A stretch of DNA of 64,000 nucleotides from Calothrix sp. HK-06 (GCF_001904745.1 NZ_MRCD01000029.1:1-64000); one strand, 5' to 3'. Shown: positions 1 through 8,813, counted from the stretch's first letter. The notes: generated from the sequence alone by a model not told the origin. Translations and numbers: made by a program.

Positions 1-334
1 ACGAAAAATCAACGTTTTATAGCAAAGTTTTTGTCAAGAAGCCCGGTTTCTAGGCCTGGTGCAAGATGTGAGTTACATCCGTTTTATCCGTTGCCAATTA
101 TGGTGTGTTACTCTAGAATGTCTCTCATCGTAACTTTTATCAAATTTATTTAAGATTTTATAACTTATGGCAATTATGTTTAATCACCTTCGATACAGGT
201 AGAATATAAAAATAAAGTTAAGAAATTGGTTTTATGCGGTACATTGATGGTAAAGGAATTTATCTGGAGCCAAACCGCTGAAGCCATTTGTACTAGATAA
301 GCGGAACGCAATTTAAGTAAGGTGAGGTTTCGCG
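1..334. other. Intergenic region upstream of hybrid kinase gene
   Basis: No gene is visible. Around 40-54 there is a degenerate copy of the GAAACCCGGTTTCT palindrome, and at about 77-105 a copy of the ACATCCGTT / ATCCGTTGCC repeat that recurs at 16.9, 22.4, 35.9 and 63.7 kb. The stretch 110-330 is AT-rich and should hold the promoter of the gene that starts at 335. The purine-rich AAGGTGAGG at 319-327 is the likely ribosome binding site. Confidence 0.6.
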
Positions 335-2050
335 ATGGACTCGAACAATAGCAATGTCAAGTCAAACAGTGCTGACACAATTTTGATTGTGGATGACAAT
401 CCTAGTAATTTGCAGGTTTTGTTCGCGTTGCTAGAAAGTTATGGATTTCGAGTTTTAGCGGTACAAAACGGCGAAAATGCTCTCAAAATAGCAAATTCGA
501 TTCTTCCTGATTTAATCTTGTTAGATATTTTAATGCCTGGTATCGATGGTTTTGAGGTTTGTCGTTTACTGAAAGCGAAATCTGAGACTCAACATATTCC
601 TGTAATCTTTTTGACGGCACTTTCTGAAACTGTCAACAAAGTTAAGGGTTTTGAGATGGGAGGTATTGATTATGTTACAAAACCAATTGAACACCAAGAA
701 CTTTTGGCACGTATTCAAACGCATTTGACACTTAAAAAAATGAGCTTCTCGTTAGCATGTCAAAATGAGAAGTTGCAGCAAGAAGTGTACGCGCGTGAAC
801 GAGTTGAGCGTCAACAAGCTTTAGTAGGGAAAATAACAGAGAAGATTCGCGATAGTTTGGATGAAACTCAGATATTGCAAACAGTTACAGAGGAGTTAGT
901 CAAAGTTTTAAATACAGATAGTTGTCAGATAGAACTTTATGATGAAAAACTGACGATGGCAACTGTTGTATATGAGTATATTACAGAAGATAGTAAAGAG
1001 GCGCCTTCAGAACACTTACGATATCATGGCAAAGTACAACAAGTTATAGAACCAATATATCAACAGCTATTAAAAAAAATTCCTTCACAATTTGTAAGTA
1101 CTAATCTAGATAGTAAGTATACTAAATTAGCTTGTCCAATTTTTGAAAATGGTGCTAGCAAAGGTATTCTTGGTAATCTTTGGTTATTAAAACCTAGTGA
1201 AGCTGTATTTGAAGAGTTAGAGGTGCAACTAGTACAGCAAGTCGCGAGTCAATGTGCTATTGCTATACGTCAAGCTCGACTTTACGAAGCATCGCAACAG
1301 CAAGTTCAAGAATTAGAAAAGCTTAACCGTCTTAAAGATGATTTTCTAAAAACTATTTCTCACGAGTTGCGGAGTCCAATGAGTAGTATGCAACTTGCGA
1401 TGCAAACTTTAGAAAAGTTACTTCAATCTGAGTATCCTCACTATAAATCTCCAAAATTTGCGCGCGTTTTAGAAATTTTTACTTCTTCTGCTCGGCGCCA
1501 TAATAGATTAATCGAAAATTTACTTATGCTATGCTATTTAGATGTTAAATCAGAAGTGTTTACATCAGAGTTAATAAATTTACAAATCTTTATTCCCGAA
1601 ATTATTCAATCATTTTCAGCGCGAATTCAACAACAGCAGCAACATTTAGTAATTGACTTACCAGAAAATTTACCGCTATTAAGTTCTCATGCTGCTTCTT
1701 TAGAACATATTGTAGTTGAACTGCTAACTAATGCGTGTAAATATACTCCCGCAGGAGAGACTATTACATTACAAGCTAGAGTTACCGACCAAGCTATAGA
1801 TTTAAGTGTGGCAAATTCAGGTGTCGTAATTCCTGAAAAAGAACAGCATCGTATTTTTGACCAGTTTTATCGCATTCCTAATAATGACCCTTGGCAACAT
1901 GGTGGTACTGGGTTGGGGTTAACGTTAGTCAAAAAAATGGTGGAAGTTATAGGTGCCTCTTTGGAGTTAGAAAGTAAAGCAGGACAAACAAAGTTTACAA
2001 TTAAATTACCTAACTATCATTGCTCTCAGACAGATTATAAAATATCATGA
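335..2050 (+). CDS. Response regulator/histidine kinase hybrid (REC-GAF-HisKA-HATPase)
   Basis: A 571-residue cytoplasmic signalling protein with no membrane segment. The N-terminal receiver domain (about 15-133) has the acidic pair D20/D21, phosphoacceptor D64 in ILLDILMPG and K116 in VTKP. A GAF-like region follows (about 160-317), then a HisKA dimerisation helix with H343 in the SHELRSP motif, an N-box around N467 (ELLTNACKYTP) and the G2 box GGTGLGL near 523-529. REC-first architecture fits a relay sensor receiving phosphate from another kinase. The usual DTGxGI G1 box is degraded to NSGVVI near 495-500, so ATP binding may be altered. The ATG start is supported by a purine-rich ribosome binding site 8 nt upstream. 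The partner is unknown, with no response regulator gene adjacent. Confidence 0.88.
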   Translation: MDSNNSNVKSNSADTILIVDDNPSNLQVLFALLESYGFRVLAVQNGENALKIANSILPDLILLDILMPGIDGFEVCRLLKAKSETQHIPVIFLTALSETVNKVKGFEMGGIDYVTKPIEHQELLARIQTHLTLKKMSFSLACQNEKLQQEVYARERVERQQALVGKITEKIRDSLDETQILQTVTEELVKVLNTDSCQIELYDEKLTMATVVYEYITEDSKEAPSEHLRYHGKVQQVIEPIYQQLLKKIPSQFVSTNLDSKYTKLACPIFENGASKGILGNLWLLKPSEAVFEELEVQLVQQVASQCAIAIRQARLYEASQQQVQELEKLNRLKDDFLKTISHELRSPMSSMQLAMQTLEKLLQSEYPHYKSPKFARVLEIFTSSARRHNRLIENLLMLCYLDVKSEVFTSELINLQIFIPEIIQSFSARIQQQQQHLVIDLPENLPLLSSHAASLEHIVVELLTNACKYTPAGETITLQARVTDQAIDLSVANSGVVIPEKEQHRIFDQFYRIPNNDPWQHGGTGLGLTLVKKMVEVIGASLELESKAGQTKFTIKLPNYHCSQTDYKIS

Positions 2051-2064
2051 AATGCCTCTCCAGC

Positions 2065-2571
2065 TTAATTTTTTTCGGGGGGGGGGGGTAGAGTATTTAA
2101 CTGCTCTTTTATTTCATTGAAAATAATTCTAAAAGCAAAAAACTGACAACCCAATTCTATATATTTATCATGCATTTTTTGAAAATTTTGTTTAACTTCT
2201 TTTAACTGAGCAATAACTTGATTACTTTCCAAACCCAACTCTAATGTCCCTTGAATTTTAATTGCTTCTAGTGGTACATTATAGATAATACTGAGCAACT
2301 TTGCTACTAATACGCTGCTATTTTTTTCATCTTTCAAAAGTTGTTTAGCTATTGCTTTCGCTTCGTCAAAACATACTCCTGATATTAAGAACCGATTCAA
2401 TTCTTCAATTTTTAGTTCTAACTTTTGGCTATCCTTCACCAATTCTTTTTCTAAATCATCAATAATGAATTTCTGACTTTTTATTAACTCGTGTAGGAAT
2501 TCTATTTCTTCTCTTGCAGCTTTTAATTCTGTTTCATTTAGTATTTGATGTTCTGGTTGATTATCAGACAT
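2065..2571 (-). CDS. Coiled-coil hypothetical protein, paralogue A
   Basis: A 168-residue hydrophilic protein, not recognised. Residues about 12-65 read as a long charged coiled coil (AAREEIEFL, DLEKELVK). A conserved core SGVxFDEAKAIAK near 65-80 and a second helical stretch follow. No signal peptide or membrane span. The gene immediately upstream on the same strand (2825-3361) is a clear paralogue sharing AAREEIEFL and FDEAKAIAK. The last codons encode four prolines read from a 12-base homopolymer, so strand slippage would alter only the final residues. It converges with the kinase gene, whose stop is 15 nt away. Function unknown. Confidence 0.6.
   Translation of the reverse strand: MSDNQPEHQILNETELKAAREEIEFLHELIKSQKFIIDDLEKELVKDSQKLELKIEELNRFLISGVCFDEAKAIAKQLLKDEKNSSVLVAKLLSIIYNVPLEAIKIQGTLELGLESNQVIAQLKEVKQNFQKMHDKYIELGCQFFAFRIIFNEIKEQLNTLPPPPEKN
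2077..2088. repeat. Homopolymer of 12 G (C on coding strand)
   Basis: Twelve consecutive G on the plus strand, inside the last codons of the coiled-coil gene on the minus strand, where it encodes the Pro run. It is an unusually long G tract for this AT-rich sequence. Confidence 0.9.
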
Positions 2572-2824
2572 AATTATAGTTGCCCTGTAAATTTACGATA
2601 AATATTATCAGGACGGGCGAGGACACACATCCCACCAGACCATCCCATATAACTATTCCACAAGACTATTTTAAAGGATTATAGAAGAGTGACCGAGAAA
2701 AAGATAAAAGTAAATTCAGAACCAAGTCCAACAAAAAATAAGACTTTTGTACGAAGCTTATTGATAATAGACTCAATAAAGTCTAAAAATGGTATTTATC
2801 TTTTTACGGCACGCCCGCTTAAAA

Positions 2825-3361
2825 CTATTGCTGTATCTTAGGTTCAGGGGTTTTCGTCACCCCCTCAGATTGATTAGAATTATTTAAGTTTTCTTGAATT
2901 TTATTGAAATGAGCTTTAAAAGTAATAAATTTATAACCCATCTCTTGATATCGACTCTGCATTTGTTCGCAATTCTTCCTAACCTCCCGTGATTGAGTAA
3001 TAATTTTATTAGCAAGCTGTTTATTAACTTGGCTCATTTCAAGATTAGACTTTACTTCCTCTTTCAATTCTTCGGGTTCCTTCGATAATCTATAGATAAT
3101 ATTGAGCAACTTTTCTACTAACTCACTACTATATTCAGAAGAATTCAATACTTTTTTAGCTATTGCTTTAGCCTCATCAAAACTCACCCCCGACATAAGT
3201 GTTTTTGCTAATTCATCATTTATAAGTTCTAACTCTTGCTTTACCTCAAGCAATTCGTTTTTAAGATTATATATATGTGAGTTTTGAGTTTCTACAAACT
3301 GGCGTAAAAATTCTATCTCCTCTCGTGCAGCTAATAATTATTCATTACTTTCTTCGTTCAT
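2825..3361 (-). pseudogene. Coiled-coil hypothetical protein, paralogue B, with early nonsense codon
   Basis: From an ATG at 3361 the frame reads MNEESNE, then TAA at 3338-3340, then stays open as LLAAREEIEFLRQF and on to the stop at 2825. The part after the stop aligns with paralogue A (NETELKAAREEIEFL against NE-stop-LLAAREEIEFL), so the TAA interrupts an ancestral gene at codon 8. The remaining 142 codons from a TTG at 3253 keep the FDEAKAIAK core and could still be translated from that internal start. Either a recently broken gene or a shortened one lacking the first coiled-coil segment. Function unknown. Confidence 0.7.
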
Positions 3362-3585
3362 GACTTCTTCATAATTAATTTTACATTGTTTTCGATTTTT
3401 ATACATAAATTATTTTTCCTCTAATCATGGTAACAAACTATCTTAATAATAAACCCTTCTTTTGGGTACTTGACTAATATAATTCGATATATATCTAATT
3501 TATTGTGTCTTGTAGCATAGGTATCTTGCCTGTGCAGGTTATCATCTGCTTGCACGTATTTAAAATACAACCACGGGAGAAAGCA

Positions 3586-4680
3586 ATGTCCACCTCGTCT
3601 CAACTAGAAAAATTCGGCAATCACCTGCTTATTGGTATTTCTGGAACTCACTTGAATGACGACGATAAAAAGTTACTCAGTACTGTAAAACCGATAGGAA
3701 TAGTATTTTACGGTAAAAACTTTGTGACTGGGCGCCCTTACGAAGTTTGGCTAGAAACATTTAAATCACTAAGCGCGCAAATTCGGGAATACGCAGAACG
3801 TGATGACATGTTTATGTCGCTTGACCATGAAGGTGGTCGTGTTCATCGTCCCCCAATGCCAATTACTCGTTTTCCCGAAGCGTATTTAGCTTCTGCTCAT
3901 GCACGAGAAATTGCTGCATATGCTGCTATCGAACTCAAATCGATGGGTATCAATGTTTCATGGGCGCCTGACGCTGATATTTATTCTAATCCCAATAATC
4001 CAATAATTGGCACGCGCGCTTTTGGAACTACCCCAGAATCTGCTGCTGAAGGGGCCATATCATATTTAGCTGGGCTTCGTGACGAAGGTATAATAGGTTG
4101 TGCTAAACATTTTCCTGGACATGGTGACACTAGCACTGATTCACATTTAGAGTTACCTGTACTGCATTTAACCAAAGAAGAACTACAAGCACGTGAACTT
4201 TTACCTTTTCAAGCATTAATTGGCGCCGAAGTTCCAATGGTAATGACGGCACATATTTTATTTCCAAAGATAGATGCGAATGTGCCAGCAACATTATCAA
4301 AAACAATATTAACAGGAATACTTCGCGAAGAATTGGGATTTAAAGGGGTAATAGTATCCGATGATTTAGATATGAAAGCCGTTGCGGATATGTACGCAAA
4401 ACCAGGAACGGTAACACAAACATTTAACGCAGGTTGCGATTTACTAATGGTATCGCGCAATTTACCTTCATCTTCAGTAGAAAGAACTATTGCTATAGCT
4501 CAAGATTTTGCTGACTCAATTAATAATGGTAGTCTTGATGAACAAATTGTCGAAAGTGCTAAAACACGAGTTGATAAACTTTTGGCTATGACTGGACAGT
4601 ATGAAGCGCATTTGCTAAGTAAAGATGTTTTAAGGCGCCATGCTTCTACCGTAATTGATTGTGTTTGTAGTGACTTGTAA
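3586..4680 (+). CDS. nagZ: Beta-N-acetylhexosaminidase, glycoside hydrolase family 3 (NagZ-like)
   Basis: A 364-residue enzyme expected to remove N-acetylglucosamine from muropeptides during cell-wall recycling. Visible family motifs are LDHEGGRVHR near 79-88, KHFPGHGDTSTDSH at 174-187 (catalytic His loop) and the nucleophile motif VSDDLDM near 257-263. It is the single-domain form of family GH3. The frame is open from further upstream, but the ATG at 3586 follows GGGAGA at a good distance and matches the usual N-terminus. There is no convincing signal peptide, consistent with a cytoplasmic NagZ. It lies alone, followed by an inverted-repeat element. Confidence 0.87.
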   Translation: MSTSSQLEKFGNHLLIGISGTHLNDDDKKLLSTVKPIGIVFYGKNFVTGRPYEVWLETFKSLSAQIREYAERDDMFMSLDHEGGRVHRPPMPITRFPEAYLASAHAREIAAYAAIELKSMGINVSWAPDADIYSNPNNPIIGTRAFGTTPESAAEGAISYLAGLRDEGIIGCAKHFPGHGDTSTDSHLELPVLHLTKEELQARELLPFQALIGAEVPMVMTAHILFPKIDANVPATLSKTILTGILREELGFKGVIVSDDLDMKAVADMYAKPGTVTQTFNAGCDLLMVSRNLPSSSVERTIAIAQDFADSINNGSLDEQIVESAKTRVDKLLAMTGQYEAHLLSKDVLRRHASTVIDCVCSDL

Positions 4681-4690
4681 CAATATCTAT

Positions 4691-4772
4691 CTTGTGGAGC
4701 GGGCATCCGTGCCCGCCTCTATAAATACAAATGATATAAGAGACGCTCCGGGATGCCCATCCCACAAGAAGT
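4691..4772. repeat. Imperfect inverted repeat, CTTGTGG-GGGCATCC family
   Basis: The left arm CTTGTGG...GGGCATCC and right arm GGATGCCC...CCCACAAG flank a short loop containing a second GGGCATCC/GCCCGC element. Related pieces with GGGATGGGCA or GATGCCCATCCCACAAG occur near 29640 and 52080, so this is a dispersed intergenic repeat. It lies directly after the nagZ stop and may act as a transcript end. Confidence 0.6.
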
Positions 4773-4814
4773 TTATCCAAATTAGGAAATTGCTCAAGTT
4801 ATGATAAATAATAT

Positions 4815-4846
4815 GTACTAGTGGTTTATTGTACTAGTGGTTTATA
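4815..4846 (+). repeat. Two 16-bp direct repeats
   Basis: GTACTAGTGGTTTATT is followed immediately by GTACTAGTGGTTTATA, 15 of 16 bases identical. It lies in the AT-rich spacer before the HNH operon, followed at about 4872 by a CACAGAGACACAGAG stretch. Possibly a small operator or slippage product. Confidence 0.6.
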
Positions 4847-4979
4847 TTATGAATTTTAATGGTATATATTTACCACAGAGACACAGAGGTAACAGAGATG
4901 AGAGTTGCGTGAATTTGGCGCCTCTCGATAGAAAGTAAAGTTGCTAAACTAGATTCAAATATCTTCTTTGAGAAATGGT

Positions 4980-5324
4980 ATGCCTGAGCCTGTACGCTAT
5001 ATCACTAATGAAAGTGGAGAGCGGGTTGGTGTTGTGTTGGACTTAGATGTCTACCAACGGTTAGCCAATCCTCTGGCACTAGATGCGGATTGTTTAGTTG
5101 GCTTAAGTGTTGATGAGTTGCGCGCGTTGGCAAATTCTAAATTGTCTACTGGAGAGCAAGCTCATTTGGATGATTTAATCGCTCGAAATACAGAGTCGCA
5201 ACTGTCTTCTGATCAGGTGGTTGAATTAGATCGCTTGCTAGCGGATGCTGATTACTTAATGGTGCTGAAAGCGCGCGCTCGATATACGCTTAAATGCCTG
5301 GATGCTTTGGGTCTTGTTGCATGA
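4980..5324 (+). CDS. Small acidic partner protein of HNH nuclease (antitoxin-like)
   Basis: A 114-residue soluble acidic protein. The N-terminus (PEPVRYITNESGERVGVVLDLDVYQRL) resembles the start of Phd/YefM-type or related antitoxins, where a short strand pair precedes a helix. The rest is helical and acidic (SVDELRALANSKLS, VVELDRLLADADYL). Its stop codon overlaps the start of the HNH nuclease gene in an ATGA arrangement, so the two are almost certainly translationally coupled. I infer either an antitoxin/immunity partner or an accessory subunit. The ATG at 4980 was chosen over an upstream TTG. Confidence 0.6.
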   Translation: MPEPVRYITNESGERVGVVLDLDVYQRLANPLALDADCLVGLSVDELRALANSKLSTGEQAHLDDLIARNTESQLSSDQVVELDRLLADADYLMVLKARARYTLKCLDALGLVA

Positions 5325-5749
5325 GCGCTTATATTTCTGTTGAGTTGCAGCGGCAAGTTCGCGCTCGCTTCTTTAATATGTGTGCTTATTGCCGAACGGC
5401 TGAAAGGCTTACTGGTATGACTTTTGAGTTTGAACATATTAAGCCCAGAGTGCTTGGTGGTGAAACGCGATTTGAGAATCTTTGTTTCGCCTGCCCAAAT
5501 TGCAATAGATATAAGGCAGACAGGCTTTCGGCAGTTGATCCCGTGACTGAACAAAGTGTGTCATTGTTTAACCCCCAATTGCAGGTTTGGAACGAGCATT
5601 TTGCTTGGAATGACGATGGGCAGCAGCTTGTGGGTTTATCTCCAATTGGACGAGCAACAATTGTGGCGTTGAAGATGAATCGTTCGCAGTTAGTATGGGC
5701 AAGGGGTTTGTGGGTCAAGTTAGGTGAGCATCCACCAAAGTGGGAGTAA
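5321..5749 (+). CDS. HNH endonuclease
   Basis: A 142-residue protein with a classical HNH nuclease core: C21xxC24 (CAYC), FEFEHIKPRVLGG with H39, FENLCFACPNCN with N53 and C58xxC61. The two CxxC pairs should hold structural zinc, while H39 and the Asn/His positions form the metal-dependent active site. Small single-domain HNH proteins of this kind are common in cyanobacteria and their targets are mostly unknown. The start overlaps the stop of the upstream partner gene (ATGA), suggesting a two-gene module of nuclease plus controlling protein. Confidence 0.8.
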   Translation: MSAYISVELQRQVRARFFNMCAYCRTAERLTGMTFEFEHIKPRVLGGETRFENLCFACPNCNRYKADRLSAVDPVTEQSVSLFNPQLQVWNEHFAWNDDGQQLVGLSPIGRATIVALKMNRSQLVWARGLWVKLGEHPPKWE

Positions 5750-5825
5750 GTTATCTGTTTAATGGACTTTGAGGGCGCCCATTCTCACAAGAAGATTAAA
5801 TTGCAAAATTATATTTGTTAATATC

Positions 5826-6035
5826 TTAAGTAAATAATGGTTCATCAAAATCATTTGACATTTCAATTAGACCCTTGGCACTTCCAAATTTCGGACGTGG
5901 TTCTTCTGGTGTAACAAGCACAATTTTAAAAGATGCTCCATCGCTTTGGGTGATGATAACTTCTTTGCCATTTGCTACTTCTTTTATAAGCTCGGCAAGG
6001 CAATTTTCTGCTTCTTTTAAATCTATTTTGCACAT
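5826..6035 (-). CDS. Orphan Phd/YefM-type antitoxin
   Basis: A 69-residue protein of the type II antitoxin type: DLKEAENCLAELIKEVANGK (DNA-binding N-terminal helix region), EVIITQSDGASFKIVLV strands, then the C-terminal toxin-neutralising tail PKFGSAKGLIEMSNDFDEPL. Such genes are normally followed at once by a VapC-type PIN toxin. Here the reading frame ends right after FDEPL and the 70 bases downstream hold no PIN gene, so the toxin is missing and the tail is probably clipped. It lies convergent with the HNH operon. Confidence 0.75.
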   Translation of the reverse strand: MCKIDLKEAENCLAELIKEVANGKEVIITQSDGASFKIVLVTPEEPRPKFGSAKGLIEMSNDFDEPLFT

Positions 6036-6161
6036 TATTTAGTCCTTCATGAACATTGTGTGTTTTTTAGATGTTTTACGTAGTGAGCGTATGAGATAGT
6101 TTGATATTTTGTTAAGGTTTTGAGGTTTTGAAGCACTTCAGTGCTTATTACGAGGTTTTTT

Positions 6162-7934
6162 TCAGATGCCGTGGCTTTTTCCTATTACCCAGTGCCTTTT
6201 GAAGTATTTGGATAGGGATGTTTCTAGTAGTGATAAGCTGATGGGGCGCCCGTGGGGACATGTGCGAGGGTTACGGGTACGTTGCCATTGTTCGATTAAG
6301 GTTTGCATTTCTTCTATGTTTAAATGTGTACCGTTACGAATGGCACTGCGACATGCTACGGCAACTTGTGCTGCTTTTAGGTCTCCTCCTTGGCTGAGTT
6401 CGAGGATAGCTTGATGACAGTCAGAGCGCGCTTTGAGCATTGCGGGTACTGTGCGTACTGCCTGCATGTTTTCTCCAAAGGGTTCTATTTCTAGTCCTAT
6501 GCGTTGTAGTTGTTCTACGTTTGCGGCTGATAGTTGATATAAGATTAATGGCGGTTCCATTGGAACTAGTTGCCAGTCATCACATATTTGTTCGTATAAT
6601 ACTCGTTCGTGGGCAATGTGTTGTTCTACTAGCCACACTCCACCAGGATGTTGAACAACTATATACATATTGTTGATTTGGGCAACGACTTTTAATGATT
6701 GTTGCGTAGAGATGTCATTAATTACGTCTCTACCAATCGCGTCTTTGGGGAGTGTTTCTGGTAATGAGTTTACTGTATCCGGCGCCTCTGTGTCTGTTTT
6801 TGGAGTGGGTTGAATTGAACGACGGGTACGATAGGTGTTTTGTTTTTCGGCTGTTGTGATAAGTTTACTAACTCGACTGGTTTGTACTGTTTCGTTTAAT
6901 GTGTCGGAGTTTATACGCAGTGCTTGTTCGATGGCTTGATTTATTTGTTCTTGCCAGTAATGAAGGTTATTTAAATAAATTTCGCTTTTGGTGGGGTTGC
7001 GGTTCCAGTTGATGTGTTCGGGAGATATTGATAAGTGTAGTAAACAAACTGGAAAGCGGTCACGTGGTAATGTTCGATGAAATGCTGAAAGTACTGTCTG
7101 TTCGAGTTCAGCTGCTTTAACCATGCGCTTATTAACTGCTAGTCTTACCCAGTCAGGACGATGACGGTGACATCTGTCGGGTAATCCAATCACTAAATAT
7201 ATGTTATCTCTACACGCATATGATGCTAACTCTAAAGTTAATTCGTGTAAGTCTCCTTGCCTAACTCGATTTAATATTTGTGGTAATAATTTACCCATTG
7301 TTGCTGCTGGACTCGTATTTATCCAGAGACGGTCATTATGCCACACTTGCCATGTTACTTGCGGATGACATAAGGCTATTTGGTGAATTGTTTCTTGTAC
7401 TGCTTTGAGTTGCTGTGATGTATTTGGTAATCCTTGTCTACGTGCTTTACAATAACCAAATAAATTTGATACTGTCACAACTGTACCCGGTGCCATTGCG
7501 GTTGCTGCTATTTCTTGCGTTTCTCCGCCGTTACTATATATAACTTTAAAACCACAGTTATTTATATCGGCGCCAATATAACAATTCGTTGGACGACTCA
7601 TAATTTCTAGGTCTGCCAACATTGTTAAACTGTGTAGCGCTTCTCCTCGAAACCCTAAACTGTGAATTTTCCACAAATCGGCGCCGCTATGTATTTTACT
7701 TGTACTGTGGGCGCTCGCTGCATACTGCAAATCTTCGTAGTTCATTCCGCAACCATTATCAGCTACGCGAATTCGCCACTGCTCAGGATATAAATACACT
7801 ACAATTCGCGTTGCACCTGCGTCGAGAGAATTTTCAACAAGCTCCCGAACTACAGCCGCAAACGAGTCAATTACTTCTCCTGCCGTAATCAGATGTACGA
7901 CTTCTAGGGGTAAAGTTTGAATCGTGTTAGCCAT
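6162..7934 (-). CDS. mutL: DNA mismatch repair protein MutL
   Basis: A 590-residue MutL. The N-terminal GHKL ATPase shows the ELVENSLDAGA box, DNGCGM and GFRGEALHSL lid motifs. A short variable linker runs about 340-410, and the C-terminal dimerisation domain starts near 420. The metal-binding endonuclease motif, DQHA(x)2E(x)4E in nicking MutLs, reads EQHIAHERVLYE near 437-448, keeping the acidic and His positions with D replaced by E. CPHGRP (559-564) is present, so this is probably the nicking type that works without MutH. ATG start at 7934. Its promoter would lie in the 200-bp spacer shared with the divergent rhodanese gene. Confidence 0.93.
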   Translation of the reverse strand: MANTIQTLPLEVVHLITAGEVIDSFAAVVRELVENSLDAGATRIVVYLYPEQWRIRVADNGCGMNYEDLQYAASAHSTSKIHSGADLWKIHSLGFRGEALHSLTMLADLEIMSRPTNCYIGADINNCGFKVIYSNGGETQEIAATAMAPGTVVTVSNLFGYCKARRQGLPNTSQQLKAVQETIHQIALCHPQVTWQVWHNDRLWINTSPAATMGKLLPQILNRVRQGDLHELTLELASYACRDNIYLVIGLPDRCHRHRPDWVRLAVNKRMVKAAELEQTVLSAFHRTLPRDRFPVCLLHLSISPEHINWNRNPTKSEIYLNNLHYWQEQINQAIEQALRINSDTLNETVQTSRVSKLITTAEKQNTYRTRRSIQPTPKTDTEAPDTVNSLPETLPKDAIGRDVINDISTQQSLKVVAQINNMYIVVQHPGGVWLVEQHIAHERVLYEQICDDWQLVPMEPPLILYQLSAANVEQLQRIGLEIEPFGENMQAVRTVPAMLKARSDCHQAILELSQGGDLKAAQVAVACRSAIRNGTHLNIEEMQTLIEQWQRTRNPRTCPHGRPISLSLLETSLSKYFKRHWVIGKSHGI

Positions 7935-8137
7935 AACCTACAGTGTACGGCAAAAGTAAGCCCCAATACAATTGTTTAATTTATTAAGTTTAGTTACAAA
8001 TATAAATTTGCATTTTGTTACTAAAAGCAATACCAAATTATTGAAATGAATAAAAATATTTATTAATTCTAAAAATCACTTATATGGCAGCAATTTCTTG
8101 ATAAATTGCTGTTGGTAGTACAAGGACAAATAAATAC

Positions 8138-8473
8138 ATGCTGAATCATCTCGTTGCTCACACTGATGCTCACGATTTAAGAGCGCGTCTAGAATGGGGA
8201 CAACCCGGTCTGACAATTGTGGATGTTCGCGACCGTTTTACCTACAACCACGGTCATATTACAGGCGCCATGCCAATGCCATTAGAGGACTTGCCGAAGC
8301 GCGCGAAAGCTAGTTTACACCAAAAACGTGATATTTATGTTTACGGTGAAAACGACGAGCAATCTGCTCATGCAGCACAACTACTCCGCGATGCTGGATT
8401 TATACACGTCTCTGAAATCATTGGTGGTTTGAGCGCTTGGCAAATTGCTGGTGGACCTGTAGAAGGCGTATAA
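8138..8473 (+). CDS. Rhodanese-like domain protein lacking the catalytic cysteine
   Basis: A 111-residue single rhodanese domain: IVDVRDRFTYNHGHITGAMPMPL is the CH2A region and IIGGLSAWQIAGGPVEG the conserved end. The active-site loop that should begin with Cys reads YVYGENDEQSAHAA, so no sulfur-accepting Cys is present. By family precedent such domains are sensors or regulators rather than sulfurtransferases. Divergent from mutL, and followed by a strong hairpin at 8509. Confidence 0.85.
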   Translation: MLNHLVAHTDAHDLRARLEWGQPGLTIVDVRDRFTYNHGHITGAMPMPLEDLPKRAKASLHQKRDIYVYGENDEQSAHAAQLLRDAGFIHVSEIIGGLSAWQIAGGPVEGV

Positions 8474-8508
8474 TTTTATTACATTTTCATTGGTAGTTGT
8501 TTTTCCAA

Positions 8509-8537
8509 TGTACTGCACACTGTGCAGTACAATTTTT
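8509..8537 (+). terminator. Intrinsic terminator after rhodanese gene
   Basis: TGTACTGCACA and TGTGCAGTACA form an 11-bp perfect stem with a one-base centre, followed by ATTTTT. A second, weaker stem CATTGG/CCAATG precedes it. Confidence 0.7.
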
Positions 8538-8656
8538 GCTGTATATACAGCAGATTTAAATTAAATGAAGTACAGAATAAACCTCTCCCCTACCCCTCCC
8601 TCACAAGGGTAGGTTTTTTCTGCCCCAAACCCCAGACACGGCAGACAGGAAGACAA

Positions 8657-8689
8657 GTAGACAAGGGGGGGTTTTTCTACCTTGTCTAC
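8657..8689. repeat. Hairpin repeat GTAGACAAGG/CCTTGTCTAC
   Basis: A perfect 10-bp stem with a 13-nt G/T-rich loop inside a stretch of AGACAAGTAGACAAGG-like short repeats between the rhodanese and adenosine-deaminase-like genes. No coding potential. Confidence 0.65.
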
Positions 8690-8740
8690 CTTCCACCCTT
8701 GTCCACCTTAGCTTTTCACGTATTTTAGAAAAAAAGCCTA

Positions 8741-8763
8741 CCCCTCCCCGCAACGGGGAGGGG
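8741..8763. repeat. Hairpin repeat CCCCTCCCCG/CGGGGAGGGG
   Basis: A perfect 10-bp GC stem with a CAA loop. A related CTCCCCTACCCCTCCC block lies at about 8583. Typical cyanobacterial intergenic palindrome; it may also stop transcripts from the minus-strand gene that ends at 8814. Confidence 0.7.
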
Positions 8764-8813
8764 TCGCGTAGCGGGGGAGGGGTGTATTCATATAAAGTTT
8801 TTTTACGTCTTTT

